From Martinezella lusitana (lineage in GTDB: Bacteria; Pseudomonadota; Alphaproteobacteria; Rhizobiales; Rhizobiaceae), in contig NZ_FMAF01000007.1 in NCBI RefSeq assembly GCF_900094565.1, positions 62,001 to 126,000 of the forward strand: DNA of 64,000 nt, in the 5' to 3' direction. The notes below the pieces were generated by a model, which was not told where the DNA came from, searched no databases, and saw only the letters and a program-made list of their open reading frames with translations. Positions 1 through 8,591 of the stretch are shown here, one piece after another; the first letter of the stretch is position 1; each line of letters opens with the position of its first letter. The translations under genes were made by a program, and so were the position numbers.

Positions 1-171
1 CTCGGCCTGTGCCTTCTTGACGCCGGCTTCGGCGGCCTTCCAGAAGTCGGACGCGCCGTTGACGACGAATGCCAGCGTCGGCTTGTCGGCAGCATAGGCG
101 ACCGTGGCCGTTGCATAGCTCAGCATCAGCCCTGCCGCAAAGGCGGCAGCACCACGTGTTACGTATTTCAT
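1..171 (-). CDS. Sugar ABC transporter periplasmic binding protein, N-terminal part
   Basis: Only the first 57 codons lie in the window; the gene runs off the left edge. The start at 171 is preceded by a strong ribosome site (GGGAGGA). The protein opens with a signal peptide: a basic start, a hydrophobic stretch and an AYA-A type cleavage site near residue 28. The following KPTLAFVVNGASDFW resembles the first beta strand of ribose-type periplasmic binding proteins. It would bind a sugar in the periplasm for an ABC importer whose other genes lie outside. It diverges from the LacI-type gene at 543, the usual arrangement for a local sugar regulon. Substrate cannot be told. Confidence 0.75.
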   Translation of the reverse strand, partial: MKYVTRGAAAFAAGLMLSYATATVAYAADKPTLAFVVNGASDFWKAAEAGVKKAQAE

Positions 172-299
172 GATAATCCTCCCATAGACCCGTTAGCAGG
201 ATCCAGTTGCAACTCGCGGCAGACCGGTCCTGAACCCCCTCCTAGGGCCTCTCGCAAGCGAGACACGGCACGTCCAACCACGCGGTCAACGGTATACAA

Positions 300-313
300 C
301 TAATTTCAATTAG
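300..313. promoter_or_regulatory. Candidate LacI-type operator, copy 1
   Basis: CTAATTTCAATTAG is a perfect inverted repeat with 6-base arms and a 2-base centre. It shares the pattern CTAAT-N4-ATTAG with the repeat at 466-481, in the same divergent intergenic region. Two copies of one rare palindrome between a LacI gene and a sugar transporter gene suggest operators for that regulator. Function is inferred; only the symmetry is seen. Confidence 0.5.
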
Positions 314-465
314 TAAATAGTATTACCTTAATGACCATGGGGCATTTCCTCCGACGTTGCGACACAAGTGTCGTTTTCCATCAAGCTTTTGGGCAAAGGA
401 CGGCTTTGATACGTTGACAATTCGCTATTCTACCCTTCGACAGTTGCCGAAATCCTCTCAACAGT

Positions 466-481
466 GCTAATAAAAATTAGC
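466..481. promoter_or_regulatory. Candidate LacI-type operator, copy 2
   Basis: GCTAATAAAAATTAGC has perfect 6-base arms around AAAA and matches the CTAAT-N4-ATTAG pattern at 300-313. The two centres are about 167 bases apart, close to 16 helical turns, which would allow looping by a tetrameric repressor. It lies about 60 bases before the LacI start and could mediate autoregulation. Confidence 0.5.
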
Positions 482-542
482 GCGGGGCAAGGCGGTGGGG
501 AAATGTCCGCCAGTTTCGCTTCAGGGGAGACGAGATATCGCT

Positions 543-1706
543 ATGAAAAGAACAATCGCCGCAGACGGTGGGCAAGCGGCCGACGGCAACACGGCGCCGA
601 AGCGGAAGGGCCGCCGTCTGGGCAGCAGGGTTACGATGACAGACATAGCCAAGGCTGCCGGATGTTCGCAGGCTGCCGTCTCTTTCGTCCTCAACAATAC
701 GCCCGGCATGCGCCTGTCACAACAGACCCGCGACAGGGTCATCGAAGCGGCCCGTCAGCTCGGTTATGTCGCCCCGGTGTTTACCACGCCGCCGGCGCTT
801 GCATCCCAGTCGAAACTGGATGGCGTCATCGGCTTTGCGGTCGACCAGCTTGCAACCAGCCCGGAGGCGGTCGTTGCCATAGAAGGCGCGCGTCAGGCGT
901 CGTGGAATGCCGGCAATGTCCTGCTCGTCGCCCAGACGATGAGCGATCCGGTCATGGAGCCGCGGGCAATAAAGGCGCTTACCAATAGCGGGATTTCGGC
1001 CCTTATCTACATGACGATATTCACCCGCGAGGTGGAACTCCCCGACTATTTGTACGACCTCAATATTCCGCTTGTTCTCCTTAATTGCTACACCTCGGAC
1101 TATGCGTTTCCGGCGGTCATCCCGAGCGAAATCGCGGGCGGCCAGACGGCCACCCGGCATTTGATCTCGCACGGCCATCATCGGATCGCGACGATCACCG
1201 GCGAGCCATGGATGCAGGCGGCTCAGGACCGGCTGACGGGCTATCGCAGGGCTCTGGCAACGGCCGACATTCCATTCGACCCCGAACTGGTGATCGAGGG
1301 CGACTGGTCGGCGAGTGCCGGCTATTCCGCGACGATGAAGTTGCTCTCGCTTGCCGAGCGCCCGACTGCAATCTTCTGCCAGAACGACCGCACCGCCATC
1401 GGATGTTATGAGGCTCTCAAAGAGGCGGGGCTGCATATCCCGAAGGATATGTCAGTGATAGGTTACGATGACGAAGACATTTCCCGTCATCTCGTGCCTC
1501 CTCTGACGACCTCCGTCCTTCCGCACATGGCAATGGGCCAATGGGCGATCGAACATCTTGAGACAGCGATATTGCCGCGGGAGCGCCGTTATCAGATTAC
1601 CAAGCTGGAATGTTCGCTTGTAAAACGGGCGTCCGTCGCTGCCCCCGCCGGTGTGCATGCGATTGCTGGCGCAAGGGCGGCCAATCGCAGAGCGCGAAAA
1701 GTCTGA
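543..1706 (+). CDS. LacI-family transcriptional regulator
   Basis: A 387-residue repressor of usual family length. After a short basic arm comes the LacI helix-turn-helix (VTMTDIAKAAGCSQAAVSF, about residues 30-50) with the hinge region following, then a periplasmic-binding-protein-like effector domain to the C-terminus (including a typical FCQNDRTAIGCYEAL segment). I chose ATG 543, preceded by AGGGGAGA; a GTG at 495 in the same frame lacks a clear ribosome site. It diverges from a sugar ABC binding-protein gene and probably represses that transporter in the absence of its sugar. The palindromes at 300 and 466 are its best operator candidates. Confidence 0.92.
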   Translation: MKRTIAADGGQAADGNTAPKRKGRRLGSRVTMTDIAKAAGCSQAAVSFVLNNTPGMRLSQQTRDRVIEAARQLGYVAPVFTTPPALASQSKLDGVIGFAVDQLATSPEAVVAIEGARQASWNAGNVLLVAQTMSDPVMEPRAIKALTNSGISALIYMTIFTREVELPDYLYDLNIPLVLLNCYTSDYAFPAVIPSEIAGGQTATRHLISHGHHRIATITGEPWMQAAQDRLTGYRRALATADIPFDPELVIEGDWSASAGYSATMKLLSLAERPTAIFCQNDRTAIGCYEALKEAGLHIPKDMSVIGYDDEDISRHLVPPLTTSVLPHMAMGQWAIEHLETAILPRERRYQITKLECSLVKRASVAAPAGVHAIAGARAANRRARKV

Positions 1707-2021
1707 TGCATTGGCAGCTCGGCTTTCGCGGAAAGACGAGATCGCTCTCCACATCGGTGGATTGTCTAGGGGCTAAGCCCATTGGCCGCCAAGCCACAGC
1801 ATCGCTTCATCGGCAATCCTGAACTGCACGGCGACTTCTTCAGCATATGCCATCGGCCGAAAACGGGCTCGAATTGGCAGGAACCGCCCCCTCGGATCGA
1901 TTGCCGAGGGCGGGTGCCGACTGCCATGTTGCGGCCAACGAGACGGTTCGCCCCGCAGCCTTTTCAGCACCCGGCAACCTCGATCTCGGTATCGTTCAAT
2001 CTTTCTCAAAGGAACCCATCG
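1707..2021. other. Intergenic region, no secure gene
   Basis: 315 bases between the LacI stop and the HD-domain start. Frames open through it on both strands, but none has a convincing start or recognisable family. A minus-strand frame ending at 1773 gives a plausible protein-like tail (ADEAMLWLGGQWA) that I could not assign. Confidence 0.4.
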
Positions 2022-2672
2022 ATGGCAGACGAACCGAAGATGATCGCGGGCATCGCTATCCCGGACAGCGCAATGACAAGGGCCGCAACCGAGCTGGTAC
2101 GGGATACGGAAACGGATCTCCTCTACCACCACTCGCGTCGCGTTTTCCTCTTCGGCGCCCTGGCGGGCAATCGAAAGGGGCTCGGTTATGATCCGGAGCT
2201 TCTCTATATCGGCGCCATGTTCCATGACATGGGCATCATGGACGAATATGCCAGCGAGACGGACCGCTTCGAGGTCGACGGCGCAAATGCAGCCCGAGCG
2301 TTCCTGACCTCCTATGACGTCTCCGAGCGCGATGTCGATGACGTCTGGGATTCGATCGCGCTTCATACCACTCCCGGGATCCCGCAGCACAAGAGACCAA
2401 CCGTGGCGCTCGTGACCGCCGGCGTGGAAATGGACGTGCTGGGCATCGGCTATCATGACGTCAGCGATGGCCAGCGCGAAGAAGTTTGCCGTTGCCATCC
2501 GCGCGGGCTGAAGTTCAAGCACGGCATCCTGACGTCCTTCTGCCTTGGCACGATCCGTAAGCCTGAAACGACGTTCGGCAACGTCAAGGCCGATGTGCTT
2601 TCCAAGATGGACCCGACCTACAAGCGCGGAGATTTTGTCGAGATGATCCTCAGCTCTCCGTGGGAAAGTTGA
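2022..2672 (+). CDS. HD-domain phosphohydrolase-like protein
   Basis: A 216-residue soluble protein of the HD superfamily, resembling the cyanamide-hydratase-like HD branch found in many Proteobacteria. Metal-binding features are visible: HHSRR at about residues 36-40, the MFHDMG motif giving the H68-D69 pair, and ALHTTPG further on. The start at 2022 follows AAAGGAA at good spacing. The frame extends upstream to 1782, but that part looks non-coding. The gene converges on the GlxA-type regulator with only 7 bases between stops, a neighbour arrangement suggesting linked function. Substrate unknown; hydration of a small nitrile-like molecule is one family-based possibility. Confidence 0.8.
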   Translation: MADEPKMIAGIAIPDSAMTRAATELVRDTETDLLYHHSRRVFLFGALAGNRKGLGYDPELLYIGAMFHDMGIMDEYASETDRFEVDGANAARAFLTSYDVSERDVDDVWDSIALHTTPGIPQHKRPTVALVTAGVEMDVLGIGYHDVSDGQREEVCRCHPRGLKFKHGILTSFCLGTIRKPETTFGNVKADVLSKMDPTYKRGDFVEMILSSPWES

Positions 2673-2679
2673 TCGGGCT

Positions 2680-3654
2680 TCACTTCGGAGCCTTGAACTG
2701 ATCTCGGTATTGCACCGGCGAGATGCCGAGATTTCGTGCAAAGACCTGACGCATGCGCTTCGGGTTGCCGAAGCCGCATTCGTACGCGATCACTTTGAGA
2801 GGGTCGTCCGTTCGCTCGAGCATGTTGCGCGCGGCGTCGATGCGGGCCTTTTCGAGGAATTCGGCTGGGGGATGTCCCGTGCCGGCAACGAATGCCCGCG
2901 CAAAGCTGCGGACGCTCATGGAGGCGGCAGTGGCAAGGTCCGCCACCGAGAGCCGCTCTCTCAGGTTGGACATGACAAACGCAGCCGCAACGGAGATCGG
3001 AGATTTCTCGTCCGAGAGCGTTTCCACATAGGGGCTGAACTGCGATTGGCCGCCCTGACGCTGGGCCACGACGACCAGTCGCTTTGCGACAGAAAGCGCC
3101 AATGCTGATCCGTGATCGTCGCGGATCAGCGACAGGGCAAGGTCGATGCCGGCCGTCACTCCGGCGGAGGTAATCATCGGCCCGTCGCGCAGATAGATCC
3201 GGTCGACTTCAACATCCGCCTTCGGAAAGGTGGATGCAAGACGCCGCGCATTTTGCCAGTGCGTGGTAACCTTGCGCCCATCGAGAAGCCCTGCCGCTCC
3301 CAGACAGAATGCCCCGGTGCAAACCGAACCGAAGATCCGACTGGCGGCGGACAGGCGGCGGACGCAATCGATCAGGTTTTGCGGGAACTCGGTATCCGGA
3401 AGGGCGGGGCCGCCCGCGATCAGGAACAGGTCGTAGGGCCCGGCTGCTTCGTCATAGGATAGATCCGCGACCAGCGTCATGCCATTCGATGCGCGAAGGG
3501 GAGCTCGGTCGGGACCAATCAATGTCACCTGGTATCCATCGTCGCCGGTGAGAAAGACGGTCGCCTCGGCGAAGACATCGAGAGGTCCGGCCACATCCAG
3601 CATCTGAACGCCGGGAAAAATCAACATTGCTACCGTACGCATCCGCATCCCCAT
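2680..3654 (-). CDS. GlxA-family transcriptional regulator (DJ-1/PfpI domain plus AraC HTH)
   Basis: About 324 residues. The N-terminal half is a DJ-1/PfpI-type amidotransferase-like sensor domain (VAMLIFPGVQMLDVAGPLDVF; the nucleophile-elbow region reads GSVCTGAFCLGAAGLL). The C-terminal third carries two AraC-type helix-turn-helix motifs (LSVADLATAASMSVRSFARA and the GFGNPKRMRQVFARNLG segment). The start is uncertain: ATGs at 3654, 3648 and 3642 are all in frame, and the frame opens at 3705. The GlxA family senses small metabolites, often amines or betaines. It converges on the HD-domain gene. Confidence 0.88.
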   Translation of the reverse strand: MGMRMRTVAMLIFPGVQMLDVAGPLDVFAEATVFLTGDDGYQVTLIGPDRAPLRASNGMTLVADLSYDEAAGPYDLFLIAGGPALPDTEFPQNLIDCVRRLSAASRIFGSVCTGAFCLGAAGLLDGRKVTTHWQNARRLASTFPKADVEVDRIYLRDGPMITSAGVTAGIDLALSLIRDDHGSALALSVAKRLVVVAQRQGGQSQFSPYVETLSDEKSPISVAAAFVMSNLRERLSVADLATAASMSVRSFARAFVAGTGHPPAEFLEKARIDAARNMLERTDDPLKVIAYECGFGNPKRMRQVFARNLGISPVQYRDQFKAPK

Positions 3655-3738
3655 CACGCCCCTTGGCCACTTTTGGGTGCGTAAAGCCAATGTAAAATCG
3701 GCCACGGCTAAAATGCCAGCATATTCATGATGGTCCGC

Positions 3739-3918
3739 TCAAGGCAGCCGCTTGCCGCGTACCGGCTCGAACAGATGCGCTTTCTTCACATCAATCTTGA
3801 GCGAGACGGACTGGCCTGGCGACACCGAGGGGCGGTCCCTGACGGCCGCGACTCCTGGGATAGAGATGTCAGCATACTCATCGCGCATCATTCCCGTTCG
3901 TTTCAGCGGGTTGAAAGC
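3739..3918 (-). pseudogene. C-terminal remnant of a sugar-type ABC transporter ATPase (UgpC/MalK group)
   Basis: The minus-strand frame ending at a TGA at 3739 reads as 59 residues whose last 40 match the C-terminal OB-like domain of MalK/UgpC-type ATPases (IPGVAAVRDRPSVSPGQSVS, then KAHLFEPVRGKRLP). No start or upstream ATPase domain is present. The frame runs out of phase into the last codons of the acetyltransferase gene (stop 3903). It appears to be the tail of a deleted importer gene, fused by rearrangement behind the GNAT gene. The acetyltransferase's low-complexity end (TTAAPPPPALSTR) is probably a product of the same junction. Confidence 0.7.
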
Positions 3919-4463
3919 GCTGGCGGCGGCGGCGCAGCGGTTGTGCCGGAGCCGAGCGAGCGCTGGACCATCACGCTGTCGGCCCAGCGGCCGTAACGAT
4001 AGGCGACGCCTGGCAATAAACCAACGCGCGCGAAGCCGAACCGTTCGTGCAGGGCGAGCGAAGCAACGTTATCGGCATCGATATAACCGATCATCTGCCG
4101 GAAACCGGCGGCTGCGCAGGCGTCGATCAGCCCGCGCATGAGCAGGCTCCCAACGCCCTGGCCGATATGGTCGTGATGCACATAGATCGAGTGCTTGACG
4201 GTGTAACGATAGGCCGGGCGTTTGCGGAACAGCACCACATAGGCGTAGCCTACCACCACTCCGCCTTTGATCGCGACGACATGGGGGAAGCGGCGGTTCT
4301 TCAAATTCTTGCGCCGCTCCCGCAGATCGTCCGGTTGCGGCGTGTCGCTATCGTCCACCCCATCCTCGATGCCGCGGCGAATATGGCGGCGATAGATCGC
4401 CAACATGGCATCAACGTCGGTTTCCCGGGACGGGCGAATGACGATTGTTTTGTCCTGCTCCAT
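3903..4463 (-). CDS. GNAT-family N-acetyltransferase, phosphinothricin-acetyltransferase-like
   Basis: A 186-residue acetyl-CoA-dependent N-acetyltransferase. It opens with IVIRPSRETDVDAMLAIY, the first GNAT strand and helix. It has the VGYAYVVLFRKRPAYRYTV strand and the acetyl-CoA loop HIGQGVGSLLMRGLID, and ends with the LHERFGFARVGLLPGVAYRYG region typical of the PAT/BAR-like branch. ATG 4463 is chosen because the frame upstream runs into the decarboxylase gene. It follows that gene by 22 bases on the same strand, so both are probably one operon, and the enzyme may acetylate an amine produced by the decarboxylase. The last dozen residues look foreign (see remnant at 3739). Confidence 0.85.
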   Translation of the reverse strand: MEQDKTIVIRPSRETDVDAMLAIYRRHIRRGIEDGVDDSDTPQPDDLRERRKNLKNRRFPHVVAIKGGVVVGYAYVVLFRKRPAYRYTVKHSIYVHHDHIGQGVGSLLMRGLIDACAAAGFRQMIGYIDADNVASLALHERFGFARVGLLPGVAYRYGRWADSVMVQRSLGSGTTAAPPPPALSTR

Positions 4464-4485
4464 GATCGAACCCGAATTTCCCAGC

Positions 4486-6843
4486 CTATTCGGCAACGAC
4501 ATAGGTATAGAGCCGGACGCGGCCAGATGCATCGGTCTCGCGATAGAGCCCTTGAATCTCCACCTCAAATCCGGGGAAGGTGTTGAAGCTGGTCTCAAAC
4601 ATCTTGAGATAATCGATCATGGGTTGTGCCTTGTCCGTCAAGCGTTCGCCCGGCACAATGGTGGCGATGCCCGGGGGATAGACCACGAACGGCGTTGTCG
4701 CGATGCGGCCGGCGATGGCGTCGATCGGCAGATACTCCACATCATTGCGCACCAGGCAGCGCGCCGCATCATGGGGCGAGAGGACGATCGGCGGTAGGTG
4801 CGCAGCGGAAAACTGCATTGCCTGAAGCGCGCTGACATTGGCTTGGCGGAAGAAGCGGTGCATTTCTCCGCACAGATCGCGTAGCCGCACCCCTGCATAG
4901 CGGTCCGGCCGGCGGCGATAGAATTCGGGGATTGCCTCCTCCAGCAGCGCATTGTCGTCGTGGAGTTTTTTGAAGGCGACGAGGCCGCTGATCAACGTAC
5001 CGGCTTTACTGGCTTCCACGCCGGGGGTGAGGAGGAACAGCAGGGAGTTGAGGTCGTTCTTCTCCGCCACGATACGGTTTTCCCGCAGATATTGCGCGAC
5101 CACAGGCGCTGGGATGCCATGCTCGGCATAGGTGCCGTTCGCCCGATCAAAGCCCGGGGTGAGCAGGGTGAGCTTGTTGGGATCTGTCATGGCGAAGCCC
5201 GGTTCCATGCCGGAAAACCCGTGCCATGCCGCATCGGGAGTCAGGTGCCAGAAGGCAGGATTGGTGGCGAGTTGATCGGTGGTGACGCTCTCCCAAGGCA
5301 CATCATGCGCCGCACCGGGGCTGGACACATCCGGGATCGCCACCCGGTCGGGCACGAAAGGTTCGAAGAACCAGCGACGCTCGGGGCGATGCTCCTTTTC
5401 CTCAAACTCGCGTCGCACGGCCCGGATCTTCTTGCGCAGCTCGATGCCGAGACGGATCGTGTCGTCCCACAACACCACGCCCGAGCGACCCTTCATCATC
5501 TGCGCGCCCACGTCGAGCGAGGCAAACAAGGGGTAGAAGGGCGAGGTCGAGGCGTGCTGCATGAAGCTCTCGTTGAACCGCCGATGCTCCACGCGGCGCT
5601 TCTGGCCGGAGATATGCCGATCCTTCATGTGTATCTGGGACGCCTGCGAGAAGCTCGCGAGCTGTTTATGGGTAGATTGCGTGGCGATGATGCCCGGCGC
5701 GTCGGGGCCAAGATCACCAAGGCCCATGGCAAAGCGTCCGGCATATAGCGGGTGAAATTTCATGAAGCCCGCCCATGCCTCGTCGAAGAGGATATAGTCG
5801 CACAGGTGCCCGATGCGCTTGAGGATCATCTCGGCATTGTGGATCGTGCCGTCATAGGTGCACTGCTCCACCACCGCGACGCGGAACGGACGCGGCTTCT
5901 TATAGGCATCGGGATCTTTCACCAGCGGATGAGTACGGATGCGCTCTCGCAGGGCCTCCTCGTCCAAGGCTGAGAAATCTATCGGACCGATCAGCCCATG
6001 GACGTTGCGTTTGGTCGGCAGGTAGACCGGAATGCCGCCGGAGATCATCAGAGCGCCATGATGGGCGGCTTTGTGGTTGTTGCGGTCGAACAGCACCAGA
6101 TCGCCGTCGGTCACGAGTGCGGAGAGCGCAACCTTGTTGGAGGTGGAGGTGCCGTTCAGTACGAAATAGGTCTTCTCGGCGCCGAAGATCTTGGCTGCCT
6201 CCTTCTGTGCAGCAAGTGCCGGCCCCTCGTGGGTCAGCAGGTCGCCGAGGTCGAGCACCGAATTGTCGAGATCGTCGCGGAACACCGCTTCGCCCAGATG
6301 CTCCATGAACACCCGACCGATGGGGCTGCGGCTGTAGAACACGCCGCCATTGTGCCCAGGGCAGGTCCAAAGCTGGTTGCCTTCCTCGGCATAGTCTACC
6401 AGCGCGCCGAAAAACGGTGTCTTCAGCGTCTCGGCATATTGCTTGAGCCGGCTGATAAGGTTCTTGGCGATGAAGGCAGGCGTTTCCTCGGAGAGGAAGA
6501 CATAGCCGTCGATGAAGTCGAGCACCTCCACCGGCACGTCCTCGAAGCGTTTACGGCGGATAAGCAGGATGATCGGGAATTCGAGGCCGCGGCGGCGCAT
6601 CAAATTGATGAGAGAGGCAGTCTTGCCCTCGAGCCCCTTCTTGCCCCAATCGACCATCATGCAGCCGATGGCGGCGTCCGTCTGTACGGCGATCTCTGCG
6701 TCTTCCAGATTGCGCGCGCGCACAACCTCGAAACCTGAGCGTTCGATTTCCTCAACGATCTGGTTATAACGGGTTCCTTCCAAATCCTCGTTGTCGAAGG
6801 CCGGCGTCGCGAACAAAAAGTTAAAACGTCTGAAATATTCCAT
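4486..6843 (-). CDS. Orn/Lys/Arg decarboxylase, PLP-dependent
   Basis: A 785-residue fold-type I basic amino-acid decarboxylase of the bacterial AdiA/CadA/SpeF group, converting ornithine, lysine or arginine to its polyamine or diamine. The N-terminal wing domain (residues about 10-135) resembles a response-regulator receiver. The PLP domain follows, with HEGPALAAQKEAA, LNGTSTSNK, the DEAW motif at 354-357 and the Schiff-base lysine K393 in STHKQLASFSQAS. The C-terminal domain ends at the stop. Length agrees with the family. Which amino acid is used cannot be read from sequence alone. It heads an operon with the GNAT acetyltransferase and is divergent from the Blh/BigR operon. Roles in acid stress or polyamine supply are typical. 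Confidence 0.93.
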   Translation of the reverse strand: MEYFRRFNFLFATPAFDNEDLEGTRYNQIVEEIERSGFEVVRARNLEDAEIAVQTDAAIGCMMVDWGKKGLEGKTASLINLMRRRGLEFPIILLIRRKRFEDVPVEVLDFIDGYVFLSEETPAFIAKNLISRLKQYAETLKTPFFGALVDYAEEGNQLWTCPGHNGGVFYSRSPIGRVFMEHLGEAVFRDDLDNSVLDLGDLLTHEGPALAAQKEAAKIFGAEKTYFVLNGTSTSNKVALSALVTDGDLVLFDRNNHKAAHHGALMISGGIPVYLPTKRNVHGLIGPIDFSALDEEALRERIRTHPLVKDPDAYKKPRPFRVAVVEQCTYDGTIHNAEMILKRIGHLCDYILFDEAWAGFMKFHPLYAGRFAMGLGDLGPDAPGIIATQSTHKQLASFSQASQIHMKDRHISGQKRRVEHRRFNESFMQHASTSPFYPLFASLDVGAQMMKGRSGVVLWDDTIRLGIELRKKIRAVRREFEEKEHRPERRWFFEPFVPDRVAIPDVSSPGAAHDVPWESVTTDQLATNPAFWHLTPDAAWHGFSGMEPGFAMTDPNKLTLLTPGFDRANGTYAEHGIPAPVVAQYLRENRIVAEKNDLNSLLFLLTPGVEASKAGTLISGLVAFKKLHDDNALLEEAIPEFYRRRPDRYAGVRLRDLCGEMHRFFRQANVSALQAMQFSAAHLPPIVLSPHDAARCLVRNDVEYLPIDAIAGRIATTPFVVYPPGIATIVPGERLTDKAQPMIDYLKMFETSFNTFPGFEVEIQGLYRETDASGRVRLYTYVVAE

Positions 6844-7256
6844 CTGGCCACCCGTTCTTGATTCGGCACGAGGTGTCGACGCATTTCATGACATGGTTGT
6901 GACAGGGTACCGAATGTCCGAGAGACCGCAACAGTCTTTTCGGAGACAGAGCCGTGAGGACTGCAAATCTCCGCACTTGGCGCGAAGGGACAGCTATCTC
7001 TGTGAAAAAGCATCGAAGAAAGACCCCGTCGAGAGGGCGCTTAAGCTATTGAAATAGATTCGGCTTTCCGGACTGATAGGGATCACGACAGGCGTCGGTC
7101 ACGATCTCGCAGATGACCTGATTTTGCTGTCAATTTCAAATCGTTGTCGAGATTTTCAACGGGTCGGCGTTCCGAACCTGTTTACACTGATGTGTGGCGG
7201 GCAAGCGCTTTATGCTGGTCCGGGGCTATGAAGGGTCTTGTAAACAATCAATATAT
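6844..7256. other. Divergent intergenic region
   Basis: About 410 bases between the decarboxylase start and the BigR box. It must hold the decarboxylase promoter on the minus strand. I see no convincing gene, hairpin or repeat in it. Confidence 0.5.
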
Positions 7257-7276
7257 ATTATATGAAATTATATAAT
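7257..7276. promoter_or_regulatory. BigR box: AT-rich operator containing the -10 element
   Basis: ATTATATGAAATTATATAAT is an inverted repeat with 7-base arms (ATTATAT / ATATAAT) and a 6-base centre. It sits just before blh, where Agrobacterium and Xylella carry the AT-rich BigR operator. The right arm contains TATAAT, a perfect -10 hexamer, so bound BigR would block RNA polymerase directly. It also overlaps an upstream in-frame ATG at 7275, so the true blh start must be downstream. Confidence 0.85.
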
Positions 7277-7295
7277 GACTGTTTGGAGCCGTGTT

Positions 7296-8591
7296 ATGAA
7301 CCTTGTTAACGTCAACGACCTGGTGACTGTGTCGGATCAACCAGACCCAACTGCCTTCGTTTCCCTTGTCGAACAGGGGTTTGCCGCCGTCATTAACGCC
7401 AGGCCGGATGGTGAAGAGGCAGGCCAACCGGGCAATGCCTCGGAATCCGCCGCTGCGCGATCGGCCGGCCTTGGCTATGCGTTCGTGCCGGTCACGGGTC
7501 GGACCATCACCGAGGCCGATATCCGCGCCTTCCAGAAAGCGATAACCGATGCGAAAGGGCCAGTCCTGGCCCATTGCAAGAGCGGGACACGGGCGCTCAC
7601 GCTCTACGCGCTTGGTGAGGTGCTCGATGGGCGGATGAAGAGCGAGGATATCGAACTTTTCGGCAAAGGCCACGGCTTTGACCTGTCCGGCGCGGCAGGC
7701 TGGCTTAAGCGGCAGGCCGGGAAAGCGCCGCGCGTCAGGGGTTTCTACGATGCACGCACCGGCAGCATCCAGTATGTCGTCACCGATCCGGCGACGAGAG
7801 CCTGCGCCATTATCGATCCCGTGCTCGACTTCGACGAGAAGTCCGGCACGACCGCGACCGTTCATGCCGATGCGATCCTGGACTATGTGCGGGCCGAGGG
7901 GCTTACGGTCGAATGGATTCTCGACACCCACCCCCATGCCGACCACTTCTCGGCTGCACACTATCTGAAGCAGAAGACCGAAGCGCCAACCGCGATCGGC
8001 TCCCGCGTGGTCGACGTGCAGAAGCTCTGGAAGGGCATCTACAACTGGCCGGAGTTGGCCACGGACGGCTCGCAATGGGACAGGCTTTTCGCCGATGGCG
8101 ACACATTCAGTGTCGGTAGCCTTGAAGGCCGCGTGATGTTCTCGCCCGGCCACACACTCGCCTCCGTCACCTATGTCATCGGCGACGCCGCCTTCATCCA
8201 CGATACGATCTTTATGCCAGATTCGGGTACGGCACGCGCGGATTTCCCAGGCGGCAGCGCCAAGGCTCTTTGGAACTCGATCCAGCGGATTCTGGCGCTT
8301 CCCGACGAAACGCGGCTTTTCACCGGCCACGATTACCAGCCGGGCGGGCGAAATGCGAAGTGGGAAAGCACGGTGGGCGAACAGAAGCGCGACAACGCGC
8401 ATTTGTCTGGCATGACGGAGGACCGATTCGTCGCGCTTCGCGAAGCACGAGACCGGACGTTGCCGATGCCGAAGCTGATCCTCCATGCGCTTCAGGTGAA
8501 TATTCGCGGCGGTCGGTTGCCGGAACCGGAGGATAACGGTCGGCGCTACCTCAAATTTCCGCTTGACGCGCTGGAGGGGGCCGCATGGTGA
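7296..8591 (+). CDS. blh: Blh: DUF442 (phosphatase-like/rhodanese-like) fused to persulfide dioxygenase
   Basis: A 431-residue bifunctional enzyme for sulfide detoxification. Residues 1-115 form the DUF442 domain with the P-loop HCKSGTRA (cysteine 94), related to dual-specificity phosphatases and acting like a rhodanese. Residues about 150-390 are a metallo-beta-lactamase fold of the ETHE1 persulfide-dioxygenase type, with THPHADH (H212, H214, D216, H217), SPGHTLASVTY and FTGHDYQPGGR supplying iron ligands. I chose ATG 7296, preceded by GGAG, because ATG 7275 lies inside the operator; the result equals the length known for Xylella Blh. It is the first gene of the blh-bigR-permease operon and overlaps bigR by 7 bases. 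Confidence 0.95.
   Translation: MNLVNVNDLVTVSDQPDPTAFVSLVEQGFAAVINARPDGEEAGQPGNASESAAARSAGLGYAFVPVTGRTITEADIRAFQKAITDAKGPVLAHCKSGTRALTLYALGEVLDGRMKSEDIELFGKGHGFDLSGAAGWLKRQAGKAPRVRGFYDARTGSIQYVVTDPATRACAIIDPVLDFDEKSGTTATVHADAILDYVRAEGLTVEWILDTHPHADHFSAAHYLKQKTEAPTAIGSRVVDVQKLWKGIYNWPELATDGSQWDRLFADGDTFSVGSLEGRVMFSPGHTLASVTYVIGDAAFIHDTIFMPDSGTARADFPGGSAKALWNSIQRILALPDETRLFTGHDYQPGGRNAKWESTVGEQKRDNAHLSGMTEDRFVALREARDRTLPMPKLILHALQVNIRGGRLPEPEDNGRRYLKFPLDALEGAAW

Noticed and set aside
1773..1900. Minus-strand tail that reads like a protein C-terminus (EEVAVQFRIADEAMLWLGG)
   Set aside because: No family recognised, no start, and it continues as an antisense frame through the HD-domain gene; not enough to call a remnant.
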